Assembly: GCF_030704535.1 (NCBI RefSeq) | Contig: NC_081807.1 | Span: forward strand, 6,489,001 to 6,553,000 | DNA from: Vitis vinifera | Taxonomy: Eukaryota > Streptophyta > Magnoliopsida > Vitales > Vitaceae | Reading direction: 5' to 3' | Length of the DNA stretch: 64,000 bases | Shown here: piece by piece, positions 53,083 to 64,000 of the stretch | How positions within the stretch are numbered: the first letter of the stretch is position 1 | Layout: each line of letters begins with the position of its first letter | Position numbers and translations under genes: made by a program | The notes under the pieces: model-generated | Database searches by the model: none | Seen by the model: the letters and a program-made list of their open reading frames with translations, nothing else | What the model was told of the DNA's origin: nothing

Positions 53083-53754
53083 CTTGACAAATCAAAGAAT
53101 GAGAAAAAAAGGTGAAACAGGGAGAAAGGGATACAAACTACCATTGAAGAACATCAAAAACTATAATGAAAACAAGAAAGCACAGCAGAGAGGGACCATA
53201 AGGGAGGTAATTTTGTTTTTTCAGGTGGGATGTAGTGGATGCTGTTGGTTCCTCTGAATTAATGTGCACCATATATTCATATCCCTCGTCTAGACAGAAG
53301 AAAATGAACAATAATAAATCAAAGATCAAGTCCAAGATGTAGAACACTAAAAAAAAATAAGGAAAAAGAAAGTGCATTTAGGGGGTGGAGAAGAATGTGC
53401 AAGATATCCATGGCATGTCTGACATTTTCATAATTTTCCTCCCAACAGCTTTGCAAGGGAGAAACTCGAGGGTAGCTCAAACATGTCTACTAAATTTTCT
53501 GTATTGTTGTCATTGTAGTACAAGTCAGTATATATTGGTTTTGATTTTTTTATTTTTTTTCCTTGCTATACAAGTGTGAAATCATTTTTACTTCAAAAAT
53601 AAAAAATAAAAAACAAGGTATTAGTCATCTCATCAAAAAACCAGTAGGCTTCAATGAGGATGCATAGCTATGACTTTTTATGCGGTTCAACATCACACTA
53701 ATCTCAAGCCTAACCATCCTAAACCTTACAATCGAGCTTAACCATTCCACGTCT
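53083..53754. other. Sequence upstream of the homeodomain exons
   Basis: On the minus strand a strong pyrimidine tract and AG at about 53296-53290 precede an open stretch (DEGYEYMVHINSEEP). It could be a small extra exon, but it matches nothing I recognise. The rest is AT-rich. Confidence 0.35.
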
Positions 53755-54008
53755 CTTTTTTCTCTTTGGATAGGCAAAGATAGAATATATTAATAGTGCC
53801 TAACAAAAGGGAGCACAAAGGTATGCATGTTGTATACAAAGGTGCCACAAGGGCAAACAAAGCTAAGGGATAACACAGAAAACAACCCCCTCACTTCACT
53901 TAAAGCCCAACCAATCAATGAAAACCAACATGGACAAACAGTTATCACCTATGCACATTACCCACTCCTAAAAAATGCACATGAAGGTTTGCTTGAAAGC
54001 TTGGTTCC
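53755..54008 (-). mobile_element. LINE 3'-end fragment A
   Basis: Starts with a T-rich tract and the typical terminal text (GATAGGCAAAGATAGAATATATTAATAGTG) of the LINEs in this window. It ends where the T tract of the next LINE copy begins at about 54009. Only the 3'UTR is kept. Confidence 0.55.
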
Positions 54009-54990
54009 TTTTTTCAATTTTTTTTTGATAGATGAAAAGAAAGATATATTAATAAGGGCCACCAAAATAGCAACACATGGTATACAAAACGTATACAGCT
54101 ACCACCAACAAAAACATTGAAAGACCAAAGTTACAAAATAAGAATGAATTAAGCCAAACCACCCTCACCAAAGGCCCAACCAATCTAGAAAACCAAAAAG
54201 AGTTAGAGGAACATCATCTATACACCCCTTTGCTTCCAACAAAAGACAACAAATAAAAGAACTTTTTCAACTTTGGATTGACAGCTCTTCCCCCTCAAAG
54301 GCAATTCTATTTCTAGCCTTCCAAACTATCCAGAACAAGTATAATGGACCCATTCTCCACACCTTCCTGCACTTCTTGTCCATAAACAAACCATGCCGCC
54401 CTTTTCTAATTTTTCAAAAAGCTCTTCCATTTCTTTTTTTCAAGATGGTAAAAAATAAACATAAGAGAGCATCTCTCCAAACTTTATTCTGCTTCTTCCT
54501 TACAAAGGATCCATTCTAGCTTAAAAGGACCTCTCTCCTGGTGGAGTGCATCACCAATTCTATCTCAAAAAAGAGCATAAACAAGATGCCACAACACAAC
54601 TACTTTAAAACAATAAAAAGGTATATGATCAACTGTTTCTTTGCCTCCTTTACACAAATAGCATCTATTTGGTATTCTCCAACCCCTCCTTTTAAGCTAG
54701 GTTAACATTAAAATCCTCCCCCATGTAGCTCCCCAAGCGAACAAAACCACCCTCATAGGGACCCAAGGATTCCAAATCATGCTTCTAGGGAACGCCCTTG
54801 AACTTTCAATGGAAAACAAGGAATAAAAATACTTAACTAAGAAATAAGTCAATAACCACTTCTTGTGTTCTGCAAACCATCTTAGCCTCTATACCATTAC
54901 AAGTCACCTATGTCATAATTTCTTGAAAAATGCCAATATCTCATCTAACTCCCAATCATGGATCTATCTTGTGAACCAGGGGTTCCAACA
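54009..54990 (-). mobile_element. LINE fragment B1 (3' part, zf-RVT remnant)
   Basis: After the T tract, TTTTGATAGATGAAAAGAAAGATATATTAATAAGG marks a LINE 3' end. Further in, the minus strand shows a degraded zf-RVT segment near 54600-54720 (GWRIPNRCYLCK-like). A second zf-RVT copy at 55080-55170 shows that two separate LINE pieces abut near 54990. Confidence 0.6.
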
Positions 54991-55020
54991 CTCACCCTCC
55001 CCAAGATAGATCCATGATTG
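54953..55020. repeat. Perfect 18-bp inverted repeat at the B1/B2 LINE junction
   Basis: CAATCATGGATCTATCTT at 54953-54970 is the exact reverse complement of 55003-55020, with a 32-bp spacer. It sits where the two LINE fragments meet, so it may be a rearrangement scar. Confidence 0.85.
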
Positions 55021-58000
55021 AGAACGACATCACCCACTGAACATCAAATAGAGCCAAAATAAGGTGTCACAACATGCTTGCCTTAGGACAATGAAGGAGA
55101 ATATGGTTTGTTGACTCCTCTTCACCCTTACACAAATAACATTTGTTTGGAAGACTCCAACCCCTAGAGTTAGAATTTTTTTCCAAACTGCTTCCCAAGC
55201 AAAGAAGCTGACTTTCATCGGCACCTAAGGATTCCACACCAAGCTTGTGTGGAAACCTTTTGAAAAACAACTTTCTAAGGAGGAGTAAAAAGATTTGACA
55301 GAAAAGGTGCCCCCTTTCACCAACTGCCAAATTATAACATCTTCTACTCTTCCACTAATTACATGCTCTTACAATCTTCTAAGCAACCCTTCCACCTCAC
55401 CTAACTCCCAATCATTTATCCATCTTGTGAACACTAAATTTCAACAACCAATCTCCCCAACTTGTTCCCACATCTGATCTACCCAAACTTCTTTATCAGT
55501 TGCAATTGAAAACGGTTCTAGACATGACACAGCTAAAGGTTCCTCCCCACACCACCTATCTTTTCAAAACCTTACCCTCTTGCCATCTCCCACCCTAAAG
55601 TCAATCTTGTCATAGAACCCCTTCCACCCACATCAAATCATCTTCCAAAGACTCATCCCCTTTTCCTATTTCTAAAAGGAATCATTCTCAAAAGCAAATC
55701 TCCAACACCACTTCCCAAGAAGGACCTTATTTTGAAGAGATAACTTCCTAACTCCCAGGCCCCCTTCCTTTTTTTCCAAGCCAACAATTAACCATCTTAC
55801 AAGATGAGGCCTTCTTTGGAGCTCTCCTCCCCCTCAAAGGAAGTCTCTTTGAATCTTCTCCAATCTAAGACTTACCTTACAGGGGATCACAAATAAAGAT
55901 ATGAAATAGATAGGCAGACTAGATAAAGTGCTCTTTAATAACGTCAGTCTCCCCACTTTTGACAAGTACTGTCTCTACCACAAAGCAAGTCTTCTCTGAA
56001 ATCCTTCCTCCACTACATCCCAAGCATGAATAGATTTGAAGGGGGCTCCCAAGGGAAAACCCAAATAAGTAGAAGGAAGAGAATCCACTTTGCACCCAAA
56101 CACCCTGGCCAAATCTTTTATGTTAAAGACCTCTCCAATTGGGATTAGCTTGCTTTTGTCCAAATTAATCTTTAAGCCAGAGATTGCCTCGAACCACATG
56201 AATGTCCAACTCAAGGCCTCTAAATGCTCCTTGTTTGAGTCACTGAAAATCAAAGTATCATTAGGAAAAAGGAAATGGGACACTGCCCTTCCCACTCCTC
56301 TCCTACTAGCCAAGAAACCCTTAATGAAGCCTCCTTCCAAACCCTTCTTCAATATACTAGAAAGCGTCTCCATTGCCAAAATGAAAAGAAAAGAGGAAAG
56401 GGGGTCTCCCTGTCTTAGCCCTCTAGAACTAGCAAAAAAGCCAATAGAAGTTTCATTAATCGGAACTGAAAAGCGAGCAAAGGAAATGCACCACCTCATC
56501 CACCAAACCCACTTGGCCCGAAAGCCCATTTTTTCCATGACTGCTAATAAGAACTCCCAATTCACATGGCCATAGGCCTTTTCAATGCCCAATTTGCAAA
56601 TAACCCCCTTTCAGGGCTTTTATACCTTGAATCTAAGGCATCATTAGCTATGAGGATTGCATCCAAGATTAGTCTACCCTCCACAAAAGCATGTTGGGAA
56701 TTTGAAACTACTCTCTCAACCACTCTTTTCAACCTATTACCCAAGACTTTAGCTAGAAGCTTATAAAGGCTCACCAAGCTAATAGGTCGAAAGTCCCTCA
56801 AATCCTCTGCACCCCCTTTCTTAGGAATGAGCACAATAAAAGTAGTGTTAAGTCTTCTCTCAAAGAGACCCGAATGATGAAATTCAGCAAAAAGTCCATC
56901 ACTTCAAACTTTACAATATCCCAACAAAATTGCCAAAAAGCCATGGAAAACCCATCTGAATCATGCACCTTATCTCCACACAAATTGAAAAGGGTAGCAA
57001 GGATCTCTCCTTACAAAAAAGAATTCTTCAAGGCCCTCGCTTCTTCACTATCCAAAACCAAAAAGGGCAACCCACTGATACTTGGCCTCCAGTCATCAAT
57101 TTTTGACAAAACTCTTTGGAAAGAGTTAAACCACCTCCTCCTTTACCTCATCTTCCCTTGTCAACCTTCTTCCATTCACTTTGATAGCAACCAAATAATT
57201 CCTCCTCCAGACATTAACCATCTTGTGGAAAAGCCATGAATTTTTTATCACCTTCCTTCAGCCATAGCTACCATGACTCCTGCCTCCACAAAATCTCTTC
57301 CATACTTGTCCACTTACTAAAGTCCTCCACAACCCTTCTTCTAGCCTTCAACTCTTCATGGGACAGTCCCAAATCTATTCCTTTGGCATCCCAATAACCA
57401 ATCTGAGAGAGGGCAGCCTCTTTGTTGGAGGAGACATTCCTAATCACCTCTTTGTTCTAGGTTTTGAGATCCTACTTCAACGCCTTTAGCTTGTAGGCTA
57501 AGATGTGGCTAAACGAGCCACTAAAAGTGTAGCATGTCCACCAACTCTTGACCAGATGTTTGAACCCTTCCACTCTCAGCCACATGTTCTCAAAACCAAA
57601 GGGAGATTTACCACTTCCGATCCCCCCTCCATCTAGAAGAATGAGGGGATGATCTGACGTAGGCCTAGGCAACAACTTCTGAGAGAGACCATTTTTTTTT
57701 TATAAGAAAACGATTATATTAACGAAGGCAAAAAGCCAAAGAGCATACAGGGAGTATACAAGGCTGCAAACCCTAATCCAAAAAACAAAAGAACCCAACC
57801 CCTACTTGGAAGCTATCCACTCCAAGAAACCTATAAGGGAATTCGACTCCATATCAATGTACACTTTAGCCCAACCCCAAAAATTATACACAAACGAAGT
57901 CTTTAATTTCTGAAAGGCTAACACACCCCCTTTAAAGGCAAGCCTATTCCTCTCCTTCCAAATTGTCCAAAAAATGAAAAGCGGGATGGACTTCCACACT

Positions 58001-59453
58001 TTCTTCCTTTTTCTCCCCACAAAAGAGCCTTTCCAACTACTAAGAACCTCCTTTACAGAATTAGGAAAGACCCACTGAACACCACACAACCCAAGAATAA
58101 TATCCCATAAACCTTTTGCCACCGTACAATGAATTAACATATGATTGATAGTTTCCTCTTCACATCCACACAAGAAGCACCGATTAGGGAGGTGTCATCC
58201 TCTTCTCTGCAACCTATCCAATGTAAGAACCTTCCCCCAAGTAGCTTCCCAAGCAAAGAAAATAATTTTTGTTGGAACTTTGGCCACCCAAACATTGCTA
58301 TGAGGGAAAACCGCTTCATCAGCATTAATCAACACCCTATACGCTTCCTTAACTTTAAACAACCCGTCCGCTCCTCCCCTCCAAAAAACCGAATCTTCCT
58401 CCATAGTTACTCTATAATTCCTCAACTCAACTAACATATTGTCCACCAACCCCAATTCCCAATCATTGAAGTCTCTCAACAGTCTTAAACTCCACCCTCC
58501 TTGACTCAGATTCTGATCCCAATAATCCTCCACAGTGACGTTCCTTTGGGCAGCCATGGAGAAGAGGTCCGGGAAGGCTTCGGACAGCACGTTGTTTCCA
58601 CACCAAGGATCAATCCAAAACCTTACTTTATTGCCTTTTCCCACCTTGAACACCATGTTATCCCAACACCAAGTGGACTCCTTCAAAATTTCCTTCCACA
58701 CACCAACCCCAAACACCCCATTTGCCTTCCTTGTTCTCCACCCAAACTCCTCTTGCCCATACTTAGCCTCAAGCACTTTTTTCCACAGCTCCTCCTTAGC
58801 CCGCGCAAACCTCCAAATCCATTTGCCTAGGAGAGCTTTGTTTAACCAAATTAACTTTCTTAACCCCAACCCTCCCTTCTTTTTATCCATACACACTACC
58901 TCCCACTTGATTAGATGAGCCTTATTCCCCCCATTGGCTCCTCCCCACAAAAAATTCCTTTGAAGCTTTTCCAGTCTTCTTGCCACTGATTTAGGCATGC
59001 GGAATAATGACATTTGATACAAAGGAATGCTGGCCAGCGTGCTCTTAATGAGAGTAATTCTCCCTCCTTTGGACAGAAATTGACGCTTCCAAAGAGCAAG
59101 CTTCCTCCTCATTTTCTCCTCCACCCCATCCCAAACGGAGGAGGCCCTATTAGGCGCCCCACTCTTCTAAGAGAGAGACCATTAAAATGAATCCCTCACT
59201 CTTCTAAGACTAAGAAACGATTTAGCCTAGACGAGGATCCACTATTCAGGCCACCACACCAAGTAAAACACCCCCCAGCCAAGGGTAAATCCCTCAAATG
59301 GAGCTTTTCAATGACCTTTGAAAAATGCCTCATTACAGAAGAGATTGTTGAGTTATTTCTCTCTCTAGGAAATCTAACCACATTGAAATCTCTACCAATG
59401 CACTAAGGATCGCTCCACAACCCCCTGATGTCCCTAAGAATATCTAATATCAA
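55003..59453 (-). mobile_element. LINE B2, broken ORF2, interrupted by LINE C
   Basis: Minus-strand ORF2 pieces, from 5' to 3': endonuclease (RDFNVVRFPRERNN, LAGGCFTWCGG) at 59453-59184, its continuation after the insertion ([16 protein letters not shown]) at 57675-57472, then the reverse transcriptase (SDGFSMAFWQFCWDIVKFEV; DLRDFRPISLVSLYKLLAKV; HAFVEGRLILDAIL; KAYGHVNWEFL; GLRQGDPLSSFLF; a YADD box degraded to FPNDT) and the zf-RVT region (CYLCKGEEESTNHILLHC) near 55080-55140. Multiple stops and frameshifts. The 5' end is truncated within the endonuclease at about 59453. Confidence 0.85.
57694..59170 (-). mobile_element. LINE C (5'-truncated, 1.48 kb) inserted into LINE B2 with 13-bp target duplication
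   Basis: GAGAGAGACCATT occurs at 57681-57693 and again at 59171-59183, exactly flanking the insertion. Next to the left copy is the T tract (poly-A end). The minus strand encodes the C-terminal 440 or so codons of ORF2: EEKMRRKLALWKRQFLSKGG, RITLIKSTLASIPLYQMSLF, FFAWEATWGKVLTLDRLQRR and CFLCGCEEETINHMLIHC. A single in-frame TGA at 58195 breaks it, and the natural stop follows at 57802. With one lesion in over 1.3 kb and an exact target duplication, this is the youngest LINE insertion in the window. Confidence 0.92.
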
Positions 59454-59827
59454 ATTTTGTTAACATTTTCATTGATATTTTCATATATTGATAGTTTCAA
59501 ATAAACCTATGTTAAACAAAATAGTGTCTACAATATCACAAGTCAAATTATTAATGCTTGGCTCAACTTAGCTTCTCACTAGAGTAAGCTTAAGCATGCT
59601 CACCTAGCTTATATGAATCTATATCAAGCTTTTGATTAAATCCTAGTAAAGTTACTACCTGTACCACTGTTACTTATATTTTCCTTTTTTGGATGGTGAA
59701 GAAACACACTATCACCCCTTTGTAGGATCATGAAAAATCATTAAAGCACAACCCCTCCCCTAAGAATTATGTATTAGTAAGCCTGAAACTTGAACCTGGT
59801 AACCCTGATTCCTCAACAGGAGCTTCT
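59454..59827. other. Spacer between LINE stack and LTR
   Basis: About 370 bp without a gene or a recognisable element. Confidence 0.4.
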
Positions 59828-59936
59828 TGTCACAAGATGCTTCATATTGACCCTCCCCATGGGCTTATATAGGAGGAGGGAAGCTTCTGGAGACTCCTAG
59901 AACCATCTACACTAAGCCATTGGTGGGAAGAGTGTG

Positions 59937-59949
59937 GAAGGTTCTAGAA
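59937..59949 (+). promoter_or_regulatory. Three-unit heat-shock element in LTR (GAAnnTTCnnGAA)
   Basis: GAAGGTTCTAGAA matches the HSF trimer-binding consensus at all nine specified positions. It lies about 190 bp upstream of the LTR TATA box. A near-perfect relative (GAAGCTTCTGGAG) lies at 59880-59892. Confidence 0.65.
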
Positions 59950-60080
59950 ATGCCTAGAGATGTCCACACATCTCTACACTATGGTGGAAGGCATGAGAGG
60001 AGTCCAAGGCTTTCTAGAGACTTCTAGGAATCTCTTGTATATTCTTGTACATAGGGTTGTACATAGAATAGGGTAGGATG

Positions 60081-60093
60081 TTCTAGAATATTC
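60081..60093 (+). promoter_or_regulatory. Three-unit heat-shock element in LTR (TTCnnGAAnnTTC)
   Basis: TTCTAGAATATTC matches the HSF trimer consensus perfectly and ends 48 bp before the TATA box, an ideal promoter distance. Confidence 0.7.
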
Positions 60094-60141
60094 TTGATTT
60101 GTAAGGAACCCTCCAAGGTTCCAGATAGTTCCATTGGTGCC

Positions 60142-60149
60142 TATAAATA
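60142..60149 (+). promoter_or_regulatory. TATA box of the heat-shock-element LTR
   Basis: TATAAATA inside CCTATAAATAGGTGAGG; the transcription start would be expected about 30 bp downstream. Confidence 0.65.
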
Positions 60150-60416
60150 GGTGAGGCCCTCATTTGGCCAAGGCACCACCCAAATCACTTCCTAACCAAG
60201 TAAGTGAGCATCCAAGCACTTGTAAAGGCTTCCTTGAGTTAATAAGAGCTTCCACTCTTTAAAGAGTTGCCTACTAAGCTTCTTAAGCTTTCGAGTCGTG
60301 AGCGTCTTAGCCTAGCAAGCTAAGCATTGAGAGCAAGGCTGACTTAGCAAGCTCAAGCATCTTGACTTGCCTAAGTGCCGCACGAGCTTAGTGAACGATT
60401 AAGTCCGTGACATTCT

Positions 60417-62075
60417 GCTAGCTAAGAGCTAATGTGACCACTACCATGCCACAAGAAGTTCTGCAATCAGCAACCCCAATGCATCAATCTTTCCTTATTC
60501 TCAACTTCTATTTCATTCCCAACAAAACACATTCAAACACCTAATGCAAGACATTACTCCACAAAGATCTATAGCACCACCCACAAAATGCCAACCCAAC
60601 ATTACTGTCTAGCACTCTGAAGCATTCTTCAATCTCAAATGGAGAGATGATGAAAGGTCATATTCCCAAAGCAGCCCCAAAATGCAAAAATAGATGATAT
60701 ATTAACCCCACATCTCTTTTGAACATTATATATGGATTAGGTATGTATCAATTCTTACTTCATAAATGACCCACTGCTAGAAACTTCACAAGAATCATGG
60801 TCCAAGTGCAAAAAGCAACCTTGGTAAGAAACCCATGGATACCAAACCTTCTTTCAACGAATGCTAATGTAAAACTTGACTAAAAAGATACCTTGTCTAT
60901 TGCTAGGTCACACAATATTTATCTTCCTCCACTCTCCTTATGACAACCAATATAGACCTCTCAATCACAAAAGTTTCAATCATACATTCCAACACATTTT
61001 GTTCCATCCTCCAAGAAATAACATCATTGAGCCACAATTACTTGATCATGATAATTCCATAAATGTGGGGAACACCAACTTTCAAAAACTAATCCTTCTA
61101 CCATCCCAAACTTCACATGCAACACACTTGACAAGATTTTACATTCCAACTGAGAAAGCACTGCACCAGTCCCACAATAATCACTTGCCTTCCTTCAACC
61201 AATTCCATGGTTCAAATTAACGGTATCAATCATTGACTCGGAGGGTTCCAAGGCACATCGGTCTCAGCATCTCAACTCGGAATCCGACAATACACAAAAT
61301 AAGATAGATTAAGAAGTACAAGAAATTATAAAAATATTATGTAAATTATCTAAAAAAACAAATATAATTAAATAAACTTTAGAAACTAATAAACTTAAAA
61401 ACATATTAATATAATAATATTTGGAATTGTTTCAATATATTATTAACAATAAATTAGCATATAAAATAATACACCATATATGGTAACATTACCATATAAA
61501 ATAATACATTAATTAAATTAAAGCAATTCATACCATAACATATAAAATAGTTATCTTCAAATTCTCGATTCCAAGCACTATTGGCGTATAAGGCAAATTG
61601 ATGCAATTCATAACACACATGAGCATTTTAAATAATAAATCACTCTTACATAAAGTAATACACTTTCCCCTTTTCGTCAAATTCCCTATCCCAAACCACG
61701 AAGAGAGAGTACCCAATTTGGCAAAGGTAAAGAGCCTCTGCAGTGCACACCCACACCACAGTAGTGACACTATGGAGATAAAGCAAAGAGAGGCAACACC
61801 ACCACGTAGAGATCATTGTCAATGGAAGAATCTGATGTTTCTCACCGGTCAAACAATCACCACCACAACGACATCACCGAAAAAAAGGTTGTCTTCCTTC
61901 TTCTTCTTCATTATGGGTAGAGTCGTGGGTTTCGAAACCCTTCCTTTTGAAGAGAATCTTTGATTTTTCAAATATTTCTCAATTTTGGTTGCTCATTGTT
62001 GTGATTTGAAAGGAGAAAAAAATGATTTCTAGGCAAAACTGGGGAATATTTGGATAATTCAACTATTCAACTGAG
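60417..62075. other. Intergenic DNA without recognised genes
   Basis: 60417-61250 is compositionally like degraded LINE or other repeat DNA, but no motif is readable. 61300-61560 is very AT-rich. Short frames near 61600-61960 show no domain. Confidence 0.4.
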
Positions 62076-63110
62076 TCAGCTGGGAATCTTGACCGATTCA
62101 ACCGATTCTTGGCCAAGTTTGTGTTTAAGATGGTATTGGGTATTTGTCTCAACATAGAAAGGTTTGAGGCAGATACAACTCGACCAAGTCGTATTGGACT
62201 TGACTGATACTTTGAACCTTGACCAATTCCCCTTAATTAAAACTACTCCACTACATTTCACAATCCTCCCTCCAGGCCCCTGCACCATATATCTCCAAAA
62301 CCATTTTCCCAAAATAGCTTCATACATTCATTTCTAAACCCCAAAGCCACCATATTCTCTCAAAAAACCACACCATCTTCCAATCAAAATTCCATCCCCA
62401 TTTCATTCCCCGAAGAAGGGGAGTAAAAAGGGACTCTTCAAAGCCTCCCAAACAATCTAGCAAGCAACTAGAATTGAATGCTAGAAAGCCAAACAAAGTT
62501 TATAGGGAGGCATACATGAGTGCTTTTTAATGATCAGCAGCAGATCCTTCGCCCTCCACCATCCTTCCTTAAAGATAAAATTGTATCCATACACTAATAG
62601 TCCTAATCCACTCTTTCAAATAACGAAGTCTTAAGCCACTAAAACTTATAATAAGCTCCCAAGGTAGACCAAGTAGCAAGAAGAAGAAAGAGCTTCCATG
62701 TCCTAGGACAAAAATTCTATGCTAAATGGCCAACTTGCTTAAACTTAAATTGACAATTATCCAAAAACCATTTAAAAGCAACAGTGGTGTAACCACTCCC
62801 TCTCCACACAAAAAATAGACCATACACCTTCATTGCCTCCACCCTCAAAAACTCAATAAATTTACACTCAGATGTCAAAGGGATTGAATTAATCTATAAT
62901 GTTAAAACAGCAGTGCCCCAACTAAAACCTTTTGAACTTTGAAAGAAACCAGAAGAACTTCCATTAAATATGATGGAGAAGGAAACCTTTGAAATAATGC
63001 CATCCATTACCCTTCTCTCCCCACCGTTCTCTTTATAAGGCAAGTAAGAAACTGTGAACCTAGTAATAAACCTTTTCAGTATCCAATTTGCACAATAAAC
63101 CAGCATTGCA
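62076..63110 (-). mobile_element. Strongly decayed LINE relic
   Basis: The minus strand has isolated LINE ORF2 remnants: EAILGKWFWRYMVQ (compare LLGKWLWRF of the other copies) near 62300, and near 62950-63050 the reverse-transcriptase segment where GRRVMDGIISKVSFSIIFNG corresponds to the WRSWMRGCLSSSSFAILVNG block. Many stops and indels; the oldest LINE in the window. Confidence 0.6.
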
Positions 63111-64000
63111 CTTCTAAATCTAAAGCTTAAACATCCACTGACAAATCCAAAAATTTACATACCTACCACAAAGCAATTTTCAGTTCACGGAAAAAATTCT
63201 CATACCACCTTGTTCAAAATACCAGTCATGGTGTAACCACTTCCTATTCTTTTGGAACCAAAGAGACAAATTTTTCATTTAAACCAGCATTATCAAATTC
63301 ATTTCAAGTGCCATTTTGGTATTTTCAGTGAAACAAAATGTATAACTCTTAAATCAACATCATGTTACATTCACATATTTCAAACCTGCACACAACAAAA
63401 TAACAAGAGGAATAGAAGGTAATTGGCAGAAGAGGCAGATGACAAGAAAGGCAAAGGATATACATCATATATTCGTGGAGATGGAAGAAATTGGCTACAG
63501 CCAAAACTCGAGGGTGGTAGCTATTGGAAGAGGTGCAGACAAGAAGCATGGAGATATATATATATAATAAATTGGTGATGGAAGAAATCAACTAGACAAA
63601 AATCTAGGATAGTTTAGCTAATGGAGAGGGATTGAGATATAAGATTCTTCCACCAACTAGCTATGCTCAATAGGGGTTTACTCACATGGCAGGTTGAAGA
63701 TCCATCGAGTTTGGAGGATATGTGAAGAAGAGATGCAAAGTGGGGTCATCAGTTCTTACAGATCGTAATAACCATTACAACTACAATCAACATTAGATGG
63801 CTAGGAGTTTAGTTCAAATAATGCAATTGAAGGCATTTAGATTGAAAGAGCATTTGATGAGGAAGCCCTCTTAAAAATTTAAATGGTGATGAATGGGTTC
63901 ACAATTGCATTTTGCATTATGTTGTGCATGAATCTAATTTTTAAATTGGTGAATCCAGCTGATGCATGTGATGAGAATGGAGAATCATGAGCACTCACAT
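63111..64000. other. Intergenic DNA at the window end
   Basis: No gene or element recognised; a short (AT)n run lies at about 63556-63568. Confidence 0.4.

Larger units (their letters stand above)
59828..60412 (+). mobile_element. Solo LTR (585 bp) with heat-shock-element arrays
   Basis: The element begins TGTCAC and ends GTGACA, a perfect 6-bp terminal inverted repeat, and is flanked by TTCT on both sides (59824-59827 and 60413-60416). A TATA box (TATAAATA, 60142-60149) lies mid-element, as in a U3/R promoter. Upstream of it are two perfect three-unit heat-shock elements and further partial ones. No internal retrotransposon domain is seen on either side, so it is a solo LTR. Assignment to gypsy or copia is open. 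Confidence 0.83.

Noticed and set aside
1..64000. CRISPR arrays, bacterial operons or phage genes
   Set aside because: The window is plant nuclear DNA; no regularly spaced repeats with unique spacers were found.

Overview
The window is nuclear DNA of a dicot plant. Genes are split by GT-AG introns, the intergenic DNA is AT-rich, and L1-type LINEs, LTR remnants and microsatellites are abundant. The gene content and the very long LINE-filled introns look most like grapevine (Vitis); that species call is inference from recall, not a search.

Layout. 1-2113: AT-rich DNA and promoter. 2114-16391 (+): complete 10-exon alpha-L-fucosidase 2 gene (GH95, 840 codons), whose 8.4 kb second intron carries a nearly full-length antisense LINE (about 3994-10127). 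17704-18359 (+): two-exon gene for a 99-aa NUCLEAR FUSION DEFECTIVE 6-like organellar protein. 18360-27438: about 9 kb without a recognisable gene. 27439-28008 (+): intronless single C2H2 zinc-finger (QALGGH) repressor-like factor with two EAR-type motifs. 30710-38506 (-): complete 8-exon TIP41-like gene (287 aa), with a degenerate tandem-repeat patch, a LINE 3' fragment and a Ty1/copia relic in its introns. 39472-40099: solo LTR with a perfect 5-bp target duplication. 40574-42028: foldback-like element with long inverted arms. 45033-47918 (-): cyclin A3-like gene, 8 exons, one intron with a GC donor. 50774-53082 (-): 3' half of a HAT3.1/PRHA-type homeodomain gene; its PHD-finger exons are not in the window. 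53755-59453: stack of LINE fragments, one inserted into another with a 13-bp target duplication. 59828-60412: second solo LTR, with two perfect three-unit heat-shock-element arrays upstream of its TATA box. About 62076-63110: decayed LINE.

The genes are independent single loci of a plant chromosome (cell-wall or glycan trimming, reproductive mitochondrial function, transcription, TOR/PP2A signalling, cell cycle, transcription) and do not form a pathway. I rebuilt the spliced models by hand. The fucosidase, NFD6-like, TIP41-like and cyclin models each have a total length divisible by three and continuous family similarity across every junction. The three homeodomain exons are also each in frame.

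I saw no CRISPR array and no obviously new multigene system. The most unusual signals are the heat-shock-element LTR, the long-arm foldback element, the nested LINE stack inside or upstream of the homeodomain gene, and the coding minisatellites in that gene.
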